Program-made: the position numbers and the translations under genes
Shown here: piece after piece, positions 28,339-37,185 of the stretch
Position numbering within the stretch: the first letter of the stretch is position 1
How the letters are laid out: each line of letters opens with the position of its first letter
Notes under the pieces: model-generated
What the model was told of the DNA's origin: nothing
Seen by the model: the letters and a program-made list of their open reading frames with translations, nothing else
Databases searched by the model: none
Assembly: GCF_014256275.1 (NCBI RefSeq)
Contig: NZ_JACCFE010000002.1
Span: 1,054,001-1,118,000, forward strand
DNA from: Rhodococcus sp. 4CII
Lineage (GTDB): Bacteria > Actinomycetota > Actinomycetes > Mycobacteriales > Mycobacteriaceae
Direction of reading: 5' to 3'
Length of the DNA stretch: 64,000 nt

Positions 28339-29024
28339 TTGCCCTCCTCCTTGTTCTCTTCCTGGGCGGTCTCGGCGGGCCCGTGGATGAACGCGTTCAG
28401 AGCCTCGACGCTGAACACGACGTCATCGCTGTTGAGCACGTCGTAGGTGTTGAGCTGGTCGGGTGCGATGGGGTGCACGCCGTCCAGGTTCTGCACGCTC
28501 TTCCAGGCGGCGACGTCCGCGCGGCCGACGACGAGCAGGACCTTCTTGCGATCCGAGATCTCGCCGAGGAAGGTGCGGGCAGACTTCGTGGACGGAGTCT
28601 GACCGGCGACCAGTTCGGTGATCACGTGGATGCGCTCGTTACGTGCCCGGTCGGAGAGGGCTCCGCGCAGGGCGGCGGCCTTCATCTTCTTGGGGGTCCG
28701 CTGCGAGTAGTCGCGCGGCTGCGGGCCGTGGACGGTGCCACCACCGGCGAACTGCGGTGCACGGGTCGAGCCCTGACGAGCGCGGCCGGTGCCCTTCTGG
28801 CGGTACGGCTTCTTGCCACCGCCGCGAACCTCGCCGCGGGTCTTGGTGGCGTGGGTGCCCTGACGTGCAGCAGCGAGCTGCGCGACGACAACCTGGTGGA
28901 GAAGCGCGATGTTGGCAGGCGCGTCGAAGATCTCCGCGGGGAGATCGACGGTGCCGTTGGTCTTGCCGCCGGCGACCTTGACGTCCAGCGTCAGCTTGGT
29001 CGTCGATGTCTCGGTGCTGGTCAT
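28335..29024 (-). CDS. rplD: 50S ribosomal protein L4
   Basis: L4 (229 aa) with the extended loop reaching the exit tunnel ([20 protein letters not shown]). In E. coli L4 also autoregulates the S10 operon by binding its leader. Whether that holds here is unknown, although a long leader precedes rpsJ. The start overlaps the rplC stop (ATGA). Confidence 0.98.
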
Positions 29025-29677
29025 GCTCGTGCACCACCCTTCACTGCACTCTTGACGATCACGAGGCCACCCTTGCGGCCGGGGATCGCACCCTTGATCA
29101 GCAGCAAACCGTTCTCGGCGTCCACCTTGTGAACGGAGAGGTTCTGCGTCGTGATGCGGTCGCTACCCATGCGGCCGGACATGCGCATGCCCTTGAACAC
29201 GCGGCCCGGAGTGGCGCAACCACCGATGGAACCGGGGCGACGGTGAACGGCCTGTGCACCGTGCGATGCACCCTGACCGGCGAAGCCGTGGCGCTTCATG
29301 GTTCCGGCGAAGCCCTTACCCTTGCTGGTTCCGGTGACGTCGACGTAGGCGCCGTCCTCGAAGACCTCGGCGGTAAGTTCCTGGCCGACCTCGTACTCCG
29401 AGGTGTCGGCAACGCGGAGCTCCACAACGTGACGGCGCGGGGTGACGCCGGCCTTGGCGAACTGGCCGGAAGTCGGCTTGTTCACCTTGCGCGGGTCGAT
29501 GGCGCCGAACGCGAGCTGCACGGCGCTGTAGCCGTCACGCTCTTCGGTACGAATCTGGGTCACGACGTTCGGTCCGGCCTTCACGACGGTGACCGGAACG
29601 ACCCGGTTGTTCTCGTCGAAGACCTGGGTCATGCCGAGCTTGGTGCCCAGGATTCCCTTGATCTTGGTATCAGTCAT
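29021..29677 (-). CDS. rplC: 50S ribosomal protein L3
   Basis: L3 (218 aa), an early assembly protein. I chose the ATG at 29675-29677 (MTDTKIKGILGTKLGMTQVF), which matches the family N-terminus and has GGAG about 10 bp upstream. A GTG overlapping the rpsJ stop, eight codons earlier, is possible but would add unconserved residues. The loop GSIGGCATPGRVFKGMRMSG is conserved. Confidence 0.97.
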   Translation of the reverse strand: MTDTKIKGILGTKLGMTQVFDENNRVVPVTVVKAGPNVVTQIRTEERDGYSAVQLAFGAIDPRKVNKPTSGQFAKAGVTPRRHVVELRVADTSEYEVGQELTAEVFEDGAYVDVTGTSKGKGFAGTMKRHGFAGQGASHGAQAVHRRPGSIGGCATPGRVFKGMRMSGRMGSDRITTQNLSVHKVDAENGLLLIKGAIPGRKGGLVIVKSAVKGGARA

Positions 29678-29697
29678 TGTTTTTGTCTCCGCCGCGC

Positions 29698-30003
29698 TCA
29701 CTGAATGTTGACGTCGACGCTGGCCGGAAGGTCGATGCGCATGAGCGCGTCAACCGTCTTGGGCGTCGGGTCGAGGATGTCGATAAGCCGCTTGTGAGTA
29801 CGCATCTCGAAGTGCTCGCGCGAGTCCTTGTACTTGTGCGGCGAGCGGATGACGCAGTACACGTTCTTTTCGGTCGGCAACGGCACGGGTCCAACGACGC
29901 GGGCCCCGGTACGGGTCACCGTCTCGACGATCTTGCGCGCTGACGCGTCGATCGCCTCATGGTCGTAGGCCTTGAGCCTGATGCGGATCTTCTGTCCCGC
30001 CAC
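29698..30003 (-). CDS. rpsJ: 30S ribosomal protein S10
   Basis: S10 (101 aa), also known as NusE, a partner of NusB and NusG. It starts at the GTG at 30001-30003 (MAGQKIRIRLKAYDHEAIDA) with AAGGAC upstream. It is the first gene of the S10 section and is preceded by a long leader. Confidence 0.98.
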   Translation of the reverse strand: MAGQKIRIRLKAYDHEAIDASARKIVETVTRTGARVVGPVPLPTEKNVYCVIRSPHKYKDSREHFEMRTHKRLIDILDPTPKTVDALMRIDLPASVDVNIQ

Positions 30004-30103
30004 GCTTAGTGTCCTTTTCTTGCCGCGTTTCGTAGTCCCACCCGAGTCGGGCCGAACTACCTCGTCTGCACAGTCCCTTGCCTGGGCCGCAACTGTCCGA
30101 ACG

Positions 30104-30151
30104 CTAGGCGACCGGGACACACCCGATCCGCTGCCGCTGTTCATCTGTCAT
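30104..30151 (-). CDS. Candidate 15-residue leader peptide upstream of rpsJ
   Basis: An ATG at 30149-30151 is preceded by GGAG with 5-bp spacing and opens a frame MTDEQRQRIGCVPVA that ends with TAG at 30104-30106, 100 bp before rpsJ. The initiation signal is better than chance would suggest. There is no homology evidence and no amino-acid bias that would name an attenuation signal. Confidence 0.25.
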   Translation of the reverse strand: MTDEQRQRIGCVPVA

Positions 30152-30245
30152 GGTTCTCCGGTACACGCGGTCGGGCGTGTCGCCCTCCCACTCATTCTCC
30201 GACCCGGAACTTTTCAGCTGTTCGGGCCGGGAACGCGCACCGGAT

Positions 30246-30263
30246 GCACTCGAATTCGAGTGC
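30246..30263. promoter_or_regulatory. 18-bp perfect palindrome in the S10 leader
   Basis: GCACTCGAATTCGAGTGC is a perfect palindrome with no spacer, about 243 bp upstream of rpsJ. Lack of a loop favours a binding site for a dimeric DNA-binding protein over an RNA hairpin. The protein is unknown. Confidence 0.45.
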
Positions 30264-30384
30264 CAGTAGGTACTGCTTCCGTCTTGCATATGGCCGCGAG
30301 CAGGTCATTCGACTTACCGCGCGACGTTTCACCCCACCTGTTTCGGGCCGCAAACGATCGCGTCCCAGACAAGGCAACCCGACC

Positions 30385-30413
30385 AGTATGCCGTACCGGG
30401 CGAAAGACTTCAA
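30385..30413 (-). promoter_or_regulatory. Candidate S10 operon promoter
   Basis: On the minus strand TTGAAG (30408-30413) and CATACT (30385-30390) are 17 bp apart, an acceptable SigA-type promoter with predicted start near 30378. Confidence 0.35.
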
Positions 30414-30445
30414 ACCCGGTCGAGCACTCCCTCGCCGCCGGCTAA

Positions 30446-30463
30446 CTTACTTCGGAGTAAGAT
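30446..30463 (+). promoter_or_regulatory. Leaderless promoter and overlapping palindrome for the DUF4442 gene
   Basis: TAAGAT (30458-30463) fits a -10 element and would place the transcription start at about the A of the ATG at 30470, giving a leaderless mRNA. No Shine-Dalgarno sequence is seen. The palindrome CTTACT-TCGG-AGTAAG (30446-30461) overlaps the -10, so it could be a repressor operator of TetR type. Confidence 0.45.
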
Positions 30464-30469
30464 TACGGG

Positions 30470-30949
30470 ATGACCACTCCCTCGAGTCCCGCGTACGCCG
30501 CCTGGCAGAAGCTCCCCGACAACGCGCTCGGACACGCCCTCTTCTCCGTCGGCATGTGCCTGCGCGTCCCGTACTTCGGCTCGGTGCTTCCCCGCGTCGT
30601 CGAGATGCGGCCGGGCCGTTGCGAAGTCCGCGCACCGAAGTGGTGGGGCGTCCGCAACCATCTGGGTACCTTTCACGCGATCGCCGCGTGCAACCTCGCC
30701 GAAGCCGCCATGGGCATGCTGTCCGAGGCGACCGTCCCGTCCACTCACCGATGGATTCCCAAGGCGATGACCGTCGACTACCGGACCAAGGCGAACGGAC
30801 CGCTGCGCGCCGTCGCCGAACTGACGGAACTACCGGACTTCGACGCGATCACCGAGGGCGCCGACGTCGTGGTGCCCGTCCGCATCTTCGACGGCCGGGG
30901 GGTCGAGGTGGTTCACGCCGACATCACGACGTGGGTCACCCCGCGATAG
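30470..30949 (+). CDS. DUF4442 hotdog-fold (PaaI thioesterase-like) protein
   Basis: A 159-aa single-domain protein. The segment NHLGTFHAIAACNLAEAAMG (about residues 63-82) matches the hotdog-fold family around DUF4442, whose members resemble acyl-CoA thioesterases. Substrate is unknown. It is divergent from rpsJ, with an apparent leaderless promoter and operator-like palindrome at the start. Confidence 0.75.
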   Translation: MTTPSSPAYAAWQKLPDNALGHALFSVGMCLRVPYFGSVLPRVVEMRPGRCEVRAPKWWGVRNHLGTFHAIAACNLAEAAMGMLSEATVPSTHRWIPKAMTVDYRTKANGPLRAVAELTELPDFDAITEGADVVVPVRIFDGRGVEVVHADITTWVTPR

Positions 30950-31227
30950 ACGCCGCGAGGAGCTCATGTCGTAGCTCACATTCCTTCCCAGCGCCTCGGC
31001 GGCCGGACCGAATTGCGGTGTGCCACTTCTTCGGAACCGGAACCTCGACGTACATCAGGAGATCCGTCGGAACGGGACTCTCCCCACCGTGGTCGCCGGG
31101 GCCGAAGTGGTACAGGTGTCCGGTAATGATCGCGTCGCCGTCCGCTCCCGTTACAGAAGTTTTCCGGGGGCGCGAGGGTGTTCGCCGGTCTGCCTTGATC
31201 GCCAACCTCGCGTGACATACTCGGGAC
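30950..31227. promoter_or_regulatory. Intergenic region upstream of the ABC exporter
   Basis: This 278-bp gap holds no supportable gene. CATACT (31216-31221) lies 7 bp before the ATG at 31228, with TTGATC (31195-31200) a suboptimal 15 bp further upstream. There is no Shine-Dalgarno sequence, so the exporter mRNA is probably leaderless too. Confidence 0.4.
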
Positions 31228-32196
31228 ATGCCTGCACCTGACACCGCCGTTCTTGTCGAGGGAATCGAGAAATCCTTCGGTGACGTCGCTGCGTTGCGGG
31301 GCGTGAGCTTCGAGGTGCCCCGCGGCACGGTTCTGGGCATCCTGGGCCCCAACGGGGCGGGAAAGACCACCACCGTCAATGTGCTGTCCACACTGCTCCG
31401 GCCTGATGCGGGCCGGGCATTCGTCGCCGGGCACGACGTCGTCGAGGAGGCGGCCGCCGTCCGCCGCAGCATCATGATGACCGGCCAGTACGCCGCACTC
31501 GACGAGTCGCTGACCGGCCGCGAGAATCTGGTGCTCTTCGGCCGGCTGATGGGTCTGCCCAAGGGTGCGGCGAAAGCGCGCGCCCAGGACCTGCTGTCAC
31601 AATTCGATCTACTCGACGCCGGCGACCGGAAGGTGTCCGGCTACTCCGGCGGTATGCGACGACGTGTCGACATCGCCTGCGGCCTGGTGATCCGCCCCGA
31701 GGTCGTATTCCTCGACGAGCCGACCACCGGCCTCGACCCCCGCAGCCGCCAGGGTGTGTGGGCGCTCGTCTCCGCGCTGAAGGAGCAGGGCATCACGATC
31801 CTGTTGACCACCCAGTACCTGGAGGAGGCCGACCTCCTGAGCGACAACATCGTCGTGATCGACAAGGGCACCGTGATCGCCGAGGGCACGGCCGACGAAC
31901 TGAAGGCGCGTACCGGCGGAAGCTACTGCGAAGTGGTCCCGGTCAGCCTCGACGACCTGCCGCGCATCCGGGAGATCCTCACGAGCCTGTGCCCACCCGG
32001 ACGGGTCATCGAGGAAGGACCCGATCGGTTGTCGATCCCCGCGGAACACGGCGCCCAGACCCTCGCCGAGGTGCTGCGCCGGCTCGACCTCGCGGAGGTG
32101 ACGCTCGCCGACATCGCCCTGCGTCGCCCGTCGCTCGACGACGTATTCCTCTCGCTCACCGGTCACGTCCGCGTCGACGAGAGTCTGCCGTCGTGA
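31228..32196 (+). CDS. DrrA-family ABC transporter ATP-binding protein
   Basis: ATPase subunit (322 aa) of a daunorubicin-resistance (DrrA) type ABC-2 exporter. Walker A GPNGAGKTTT begins at residue 41. The signature YSGGMRRR is near residue 139 and Walker B VVFLDEPTTGLDP near 160. A C-terminal DrrA-type regulatory extension of about 90 residues ends the protein. The stop overlaps the next GTG by 4 bp. The cargo is unknown; drugs, lipids and peptides are all exported by this family. Confidence 0.92.
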   Translation: MPAPDTAVLVEGIEKSFGDVAALRGVSFEVPRGTVLGILGPNGAGKTTTVNVLSTLLRPDAGRAFVAGHDVVEEAAAVRRSIMMTGQYAALDESLTGRENLVLFGRLMGLPKGAAKARAQDLLSQFDLLDAGDRKVSGYSGGMRRRVDIACGLVIRPEVVFLDEPTTGLDPRSRQGVWALVSALKEQGITILLTTQYLEEADLLSDNIVVIDKGTVIAEGTADELKARTGGSYCEVVPVSLDDLPRIREILTSLCPPGRVIEEGPDRLSIPAEHGAQTLAEVLRRLDLAEVTLADIALRRPSLDDVFLSLTGHVRVDESLPS

Positions 32197-33008
32197 CGGC
32201 CCCCGCCCAGCTCGGATTCGACAGCACGTTCGAGGGCAGACACCGTCGACCGCAACCGTCGAGCATTCAGCAGTGGATCGCGCTGTCACAGCGGAACCTG
32301 CACACGATGTGGGTGTTCGGTCAGTTCTTCATCGCGGTGCTCGCCCCGCTCATCTTCACGGTCGGCTTCTATCTGCCGCTGCGCCTGGTGATGAAGTTCC
32401 AGGGCGTCGATTACGCCCAGTTCGTCATGCCGATCATCATCCTGCAGGCCATGGCGTTCACCGCGATCTCGGCGGCACACCGGGCGGCCACCGAGGCGTC
32501 GAACGGCATGAACTCGCGATTCCAGACGATGCCCATAGCTGCGGGGGTCCCGCTGGCCGCGCGCATGACCGCTTGCCTCGTGCACTCGACGATTTCGCTG
32601 ATCGCCGCCATCGCCTACGGGTATGCGATCGGGTTCCGGTTCTCCGGCGGAGTCGGGCTGACCACGGCGTTCTGCGGGTTGGCGATGCTGATCGGATTTA
32701 CCCTCACCACGGGGGCCGATGCCCTCGGCACTCTCACGAGGAGCCCCGAGGTGACCAGTCAGGCGCTGACACTCCCCCAGCTGATCCTCGGCATGTTCTC
32801 CTCCGGCTTCGTTCCGGTCACGCAGTTCCCCGAATGGGCACAGGGTTTCGTGCGAAATCAGCCGATCTCGCAGTTCTCCTCGTCCATGCGTGCCATGACG
32901 GACGGGACGATCACGCTTCAGCTCCTGACCCCCACGCTGTTGTGGTGCGCGGGGTTGGCGCTCGTCTTCATCCCGTTGTCGATCTGGTCGAATGTGAGGC
33001 GCGGATGA
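32193..33008 (+). CDS. DrrB-type ABC-2 transporter permease
   Basis: Permease (271 aa) with about six hydrophobic helices. The start is a GTG overlapping the ATPase stop (GTGA), and the stop overlaps the next ATG (ATGA), so three genes are co-translated. The family motif region FSSGFVPVTQFPEWAQGFVR lies near residues 205-224. It presumably pairs with the next permease as a heterodimer. Confidence 0.9.
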   Translation: MTAPAQLGFDSTFEGRHRRPQPSSIQQWIALSQRNLHTMWVFGQFFIAVLAPLIFTVGFYLPLRLVMKFQGVDYAQFVMPIIILQAMAFTAISAAHRAATEASNGMNSRFQTMPIAAGVPLAARMTACLVHSTISLIAAIAYGYAIGFRFSGGVGLTTAFCGLAMLIGFTLTTGADALGTLTRSPEVTSQALTLPQLILGMFSSGFVPVTQFPEWAQGFVRNQPISQFSSSMRAMTDGTITLQLLTPTLLWCAGLALVFIPLSIWSNVRRG

Positions 33009-33853
33009 CCACCGAGTACCGATCCGACACACCGGCGACGGTGACCTTCCCCGAGGTGATCGAACCCCACCCGGAGAATTCCCTCGCCGCGCTCTTCTCG
33101 CACAGCCTGCTGCAGACGAGGCGCCTGCTGCTGCGCTGGGCACGCGACCCGTACACCATGCTCCAGGCGATCGTGTACCCGTCGCTCATGCTGCTGATGT
33201 TCTGGGCGGTGCTCGGGATCTCGATCACCAAGGCCACCGGGGTCAACAGCGTGTTCGGCACCGTTCCGATGATCACGCTCGTCGGCGCGATGTTCGGTTC
33301 CATCGCGGGTGGACTGTCACTGAAGAAGGAATGGGCGGACGGGCTCCTCAGCCGGTTCTGGGTGCTGCCCGTGCACCGCGCGTCGGGCCTCCTCAGCCGG
33401 CTCATGGCCGAATCCGTGCGGATCGTGCTCACCACGGTGCTGATCATCGCCGTCGGGTTCGCCATCGGATTCCGGTTCAACCAAGGCATTCTCGCCGGGA
33501 TCGCGCTGATGCTGGTGCCCCTGCTGTTCGGGGTGAGTTTCGCGACGATGGTCACCGCCCTCGCCGTCAACGCGGCGAAGGCTCCCCTCGTCGAACTCCT
33601 CTCCCTGCTGTGCACCCTTCTGTTGTTCTTCAATTCGGGGTTCGTTCCCACCGGCGCCTACCCGACCTGGCTGCAGCCGTTCGTGGAGAACCAGCCGATG
33701 TCGTGTGCGATCGACGCGATGAAGGGACTGTCGATGGGCGGGCCCGTCGCGGAACCTCTCATCAAGGCCGTCGCGTGGTCGGTGGCCGGGCTGCTGATCT
33801 TCACCTACCCCGCGGTGCGAGGCTATCGGCGGGCGGCGGGCACCCCGGCGTAA
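33005..33853 (+). CDS. DrrC-type ABC-2 transporter permease
   Basis: Second permease (282 aa), also with about six helices. It has the parallel motif FNSGFVPTGAYPTWLQPFVE, showing homology with its neighbour. The 4-bp overlap and shared motif support a DrrABC-like heteromeric exporter. It is convergent with mceF, with a hairpin between them. Confidence 0.9.
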   Translation: MTTEYRSDTPATVTFPEVIEPHPENSLAALFSHSLLQTRRLLLRWARDPYTMLQAIVYPSLMLLMFWAVLGISITKATGVNSVFGTVPMITLVGAMFGSIAGGLSLKKEWADGLLSRFWVLPVHRASGLLSRLMAESVRIVLTTVLIIAVGFAIGFRFNQGILAGIALMLVPLLFGVSFATMVTALAVNAAKAPLVELLSLLCTLLLFFNSGFVPTGAYPTWLQPFVENQPMSCAIDAMKGLSMGGPVAEPLIKAVAWSVAGLLIFTYPAVRGYRRAAGTPA

Positions 33854-33855
33854 CG

Positions 33856-33876
33856 ACCCCGCGCCTAACGCGGGGT
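33856..33876. terminator. Bidirectional hairpin between the ABC exporter and mceF
   Basis: ACCCCGCG (33856-33863) and CGCGGGGT (33869-33876) form an 8-bp stem with a 5-nt loop. It overlaps the mceF stop and lies 3 bp after the permease stop. Its position between convergent genes makes a shared terminator likely, although there is no U tract. Confidence 0.55.
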
Positions 33877-35052
33877 GTGCCCCGTCAGCGGCGGCGCGAT
33901 CACCAGCGGATCGTCCGCGACCGGTGGGCCGTAGACACCGCCGTTCCGCGTCGCGTTCTCCTGACCCAGGTTGTCGGGCCGTGGAACATTCACGGCACCC
34001 CGCTGCTCGAGATACTGCTGCGACTGGCACGTCCAGTCCAGGGCGGGCCGACTCGGCTCTGCGTCGGTCACCAGACGGCGCGGGGCGTCGTACACGCACA
34101 TCGGCCCCTGCGTTCCGACCAGGAGAAGGTCGGCGAGTCCGCCCTTTTCGATCGACGCGATCTTCGGCAGTGCGCCGGGCATGATCGTCAGGCCGTAGTC
34201 GAGGGAGGGTGTGCGGTCGCCGATGATCCGGGTGGGGAGAATGAGATTCGCCATCAGGGCGCCCAGCGAGTCCCGATTGCCCGACAGCAATGCGTCCAGG
34301 CTCGCCAGCGTCTGCGGCGAGCGCCCGAGCAGGGCGACGAGGGCGGAGTCGTGGGCTCGCAACTGCTCGAGCACGCTGCGGGCGGTGCTCGCCGTTTCCG
34401 GCAGCGCGGCGGTGAGGCCGTCCGCCGTGTCCAGGAGCGGCATGCCCTTGTTCACGATGGTCGACAGTGCGTCGGTGCGGGTTTCGAGAGTGCGGGCTGT
34501 TTCGGCGGAGCCGTCGAGCAGGTTCTGCAGGTCGGGTCCCGTGCCTCCGAAGGCGGTGCCGAACGTGTCGGCCAGCGAAGACAGGGCGGTGACGTCCATC
34601 GAGTTGACGAGGTCCGTCGTTTCGACGAGGGTCGCGTCGAGCGAGCGGGGGATGCCCTCCTCCGGAACGTCGACGACGTCGCCGTCGCCGTAGTACGGCG
34701 GGTCGGCGCTGTCCGGCACGAGATCGAGCGCCTGGATGCCGATCGCATTCTCGGTGGTGATCTTCGCAGTAGAGCCGGCGGGTACCCGGATTCCGGGATG
34801 CAGTTCGATTTCGAGGACGACGCCCGTCCCCTTGGGGTCCACGTCGACGGAGCTGATCGTGCCCACCCCGACGCCGCGATAGTTGACGGACGCCCCCTGG
34901 GCGAGGCCGGCGGCGTGGTCGAGCCGGGCACTCAGGTGAATGGGACGTCCGAACGTGTCCGGGCCGGTCACGTACCGCAGCCCGAACAGCATCGCGGCGA
35001 TCGAGATCACGAGGAACAGCACCAGTTGCGCCACCACGTGACGTGTCATCAT
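33865..35052 (-). CDS. mceF: Mce family protein MceF
   Basis: MceF (395 aa), the last of six MCE proteins that assemble into a periplasm-spanning lipid importer tube. It has an N-terminal transmembrane anchor (VVAQLVLFLVISIAAMLFGL), then the MCE domain (about residues 38-115, RGVGVGTISSVDVDPKGTG), then a long helical region and a Pro-rich tail. The first of two ATGs (35050-35052) overlaps the mceE stop (ATGA). Confidence 0.93.
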   Translation of the reverse strand: MMTRHVVAQLVLFLVISIAAMLFGLRYVTGPDTFGRPIHLSARLDHAAGLAQGASVNYRGVGVGTISSVDVDPKGTGVVLEIELHPGIRVPAGSTAKITTENAIGIQALDLVPDSADPPYYGDGDVVDVPEEGIPRSLDATLVETTDLVNSMDVTALSSLADTFGTAFGGTGPDLQNLLDGSAETARTLETRTDALSTIVNKGMPLLDTADGLTAALPETASTARSVLEQLRAHDSALVALLGRSPQTLASLDALLSGNRDSLGALMANLILPTRIIGDRTPSLDYGLTIMPGALPKIASIEKGGLADLLLVGTQGPMCVYDAPRRLVTDAEPSRPALDWTCQSQQYLEQRGAVNVPRPDNLGQENATRNGGVYGPPVADDPLVIAPPLTGHTPR

Positions 35053-36097
35053 CGGACGCCACCGCCGAGCACCTCGGGCAGTGTGCGGGCTTCCGGCACC
35101 TCGAGCGGAGCCGATCCGGTCAGCAGCTTGGCGATGACGGCGGTGACGTCGAACGTTCCGTCGAACGTGGTGTAGTCGCCGGGTGTGGCGGCTGCGAATC
35201 CACCGAGAAACGTCGCCACCGAATTCAATGTCGGCGCGAGTTGCGATTCGAACCCGTCGAGTGCCGTCAGTACGGCTCCCGCGTCGCTGATCTCGGCCGA
35301 CAATTCGGATCCGGCGCTGCCGAGGACGTGTTGCGCCTCACGGCTGAGACGGGACGCCTCCCCCATCAGCGCGATGATCTGATCTCGTTGCGACACCAGG
35401 AGATCCACCGCCGGGACCATTCCGGTCATCGCCCGGTCGAGGATCGGTTGCCCGGCCGCGAGGTCCGCCGCGAAGGCATTGGACGCCACCATCGCCCGGT
35501 CGAGTTCGTCCCGATGGTCGTCGACGACCCCCAGCGTGTCGTTCAGCATGTCCACCAGTTCCCGGACCTTGTCCGAGCGGCCCGTGAAGGCGACGGTCAA
35601 TTCGTTCATGATGGCGTGCACCTGGTCGATGCCGCTGCCGTTCAGCACGGTGGCCAGGGCGGCCAGTCCGCTCTCGATGTCGGGACCGCGCGACGTCCGG
35701 TTCAGGGGGATCGTGTCGCCCTCACTCATGGGTGCGCCCGCCGCGTCCCCGACATCGAGTCGGACGAAGGGATTGCCGAGGGCCGTGGGTAATTCGATCT
35801 GGCCGTCGCATCCCGCGGTATCGGGACGTCGTCGCGGATCCGCATCTCGACCCGAGCGGTGAAGTTTCGGGTCGACACGTCCGAGACGCGGCCCACCACC
35901 TCCTGCCCCACCCGAACCTCGGCGCCGGGGACGACGCGATCCACTCCGTCGAACTGCGCGGAGATCTGATACGACGGCCCGTCCGGCGAACGCCCCACCG
36001 ACAGATCCTGCAAGCTCAGCGAACACCCCGCGGCCGGCAGCGCCACACCGACGACCAACGCCACCGTCAGCGACTTCGTCCTCGTCCGGATGGTCAT
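35049..36097 (-). pseudogene. mceE: Mce family lipoprotein MceE, disrupted by a one-base frameshift
   Basis: The N-terminal part reads from the ATG at 36095-36097 (MTIRTRTKSLTVALVVG), with a lipobox-like LPAAGC at the end of the signal peptide and the start of the MCE domain up to DDVPIPRDATA. The remainder (QIELPTALGNPFVRLDV to the stop at 35049) is in another frame. The two join if one C is added at 35801-35804 (GGCC to GGCCC), and the 1049-bp span is one base short of 350 codons. Spacing to mceD and mceF is intact (4-bp overlaps). Either a true disruption or a sequencing error; I see no slippery site for programmed frameshifting. Confidence 0.85.
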
Positions 36098-37185
36098 CGT
36101 CCTCCGACCATGAGGTCGCGCAGCCCGAACGGATCGGACATGCTGGGCGGAAACTGAATCGGGTTGGTGATTCCCGCTCCCCGGCAGAGAATCGGCTCCA
36201 CCACCTCGCACAGCGGGGACGTCGGCTCGGCCTGCGCCAGGTTGGTGGAGATGTTCAGCCGGATGCGGGCACGCTGGTCCGGAGTGACCGCACGCGCGAT
36301 GTTGTCGATCAACAAGGGCACCAGGTCCATGATCTCGGCGAGATCGGTGTCGTGTCTCTGAAGCACCTCGCTCACTCCGGCGAGGTTGCCGATGCCGGCG
36401 CCGATGTCGCCGCCCCGTGCGGACACGAGCTGGTCGATCTGGTTCAGCAGCGCGGACAACCGGTCCACCGTGTCGCCGATCGCGAACTTCTGGTCGGCGA
36501 ACTCGTCCCCGATCGCGGTGAGCGAACCGGCCAGCGAATCGACCTGCGCCTGACGCGCGGAGATCGTGTTCACGAGGACTTCGAGATTGTCGACGAGCGC
36601 GCCGACGTCCGCACTGTTGCCCGCGATCACCGAACTCGCCTGCGACAGAGTGCGGATCGCGTCGTTCATCGCGGGACCGAGCCCGTCCGTGGACGCCGCC
36701 GCGGCCGAGATCGCGGCGCCGGCGTCGCCGCCGTCGGGGCCGAGAGTCTTGACGACGGTGTCGACGCTGTCCATCAGCTGGTCCCAGGTGATCGGCGAAT
36801 GACTGCGTTCGGGTGGGATGGTCTGCCCACTCTCGAATACCGGGCCGCCGGTGTATGCGGGACCGAGTTCGACGAAGCGCTCCCCGATCGCGGACGTCAC
36901 CAGCACATACGCGTTCATGTCCGCGGGCAGCACGACGTCCGGTGCGACGGACATCGTGACCATCACGGTCGCTCCTCTCGGCTCCACCGCCTCGACGGTG
37001 CCGACCGGAACTCCGAGCACCGAGACCTTCGTACCGGGGAACACGCCGTTGACGTAGGCGAATTCGGAGTGCACGACGGTGGACGACGTGCGGAAGATCA
37101 GCAGCCAGCCGGCCACCACGATCGCCCCCACGAGGGCAAGCACACCACCTATCCCGGCGACTCTGCGCCCGGCGCCCGCGGTCAC
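36094..37185 (-). CDS. mceD: Mce family protein MceD
   Basis: MceD (363 aa) with an N-terminal anchor (IGGVLALVGAIVVAGWLLI), an MCE domain (FPGTKVSVLGVPVGTVEAVE, about residues 48-67) and a long helical region. I chose the GTG at 37183-37185 that overlaps the mceC stop (GTGA), in line with the rest of the operon. A GTG two codons upstream is an alternative. Confidence 0.92.
   Translation of the reverse strand: MTAGAGRRVAGIGGVLALVGAIVVAGWLLIFRTSSTVVHSEFAYVNGVFPGTKVSVLGVPVGTVEAVEPRGATVMVTMSVAPDVVLPADMNAYVLVTSAIGERFVELGPAYTGGPVFESGQTIPPERSHSPITWDQLMDSVDTVVKTLGPDGGDAGAAISAAAASTDGLGPAMNDAIRTLSQASSVIAGNSADVGALVDNLEVLVNTISARQAQVDSLAGSLTAIGDEFADQKFAIGDTVDRLSALLNQIDQLVSARGGDIGAGIGNLAGVSEVLQRHDTDLAEIMDLVPLLIDNIARAVTPDQRARIRLNISTNLAQAEPTSPLCEVVEPILCRGAGITNPIQFPPSMSDPFGLRDLMVGGR

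Larger units (their letters stand above)
30004..30469 (-). promoter_or_regulatory. S10 operon leader and divergent intergenic region
   Basis: This 466-bp gap lies between the rpsJ and DUF4442 starts. It holds a candidate S10 promoter (30385-30413), an 18-bp perfect palindrome (30246-30263), a 15-codon ORF with a good ribosome binding site (30104-30151) and, at its right end, the DUF4442 promoter. No full-size gene is supportable. If the promoter call is right, the rpsJ leader is about 375 nt, long enough for translational or antitermination control. Confidence 0.5.

Noticed and set aside
35795..35810. Programmed ribosomal frameshifting in mceE.
   Set aside because: The junction (ACGGCCAGATC) has no slippery heptamer and no obvious stimulatory structure; a one-base deletion or sequencing error is simpler.
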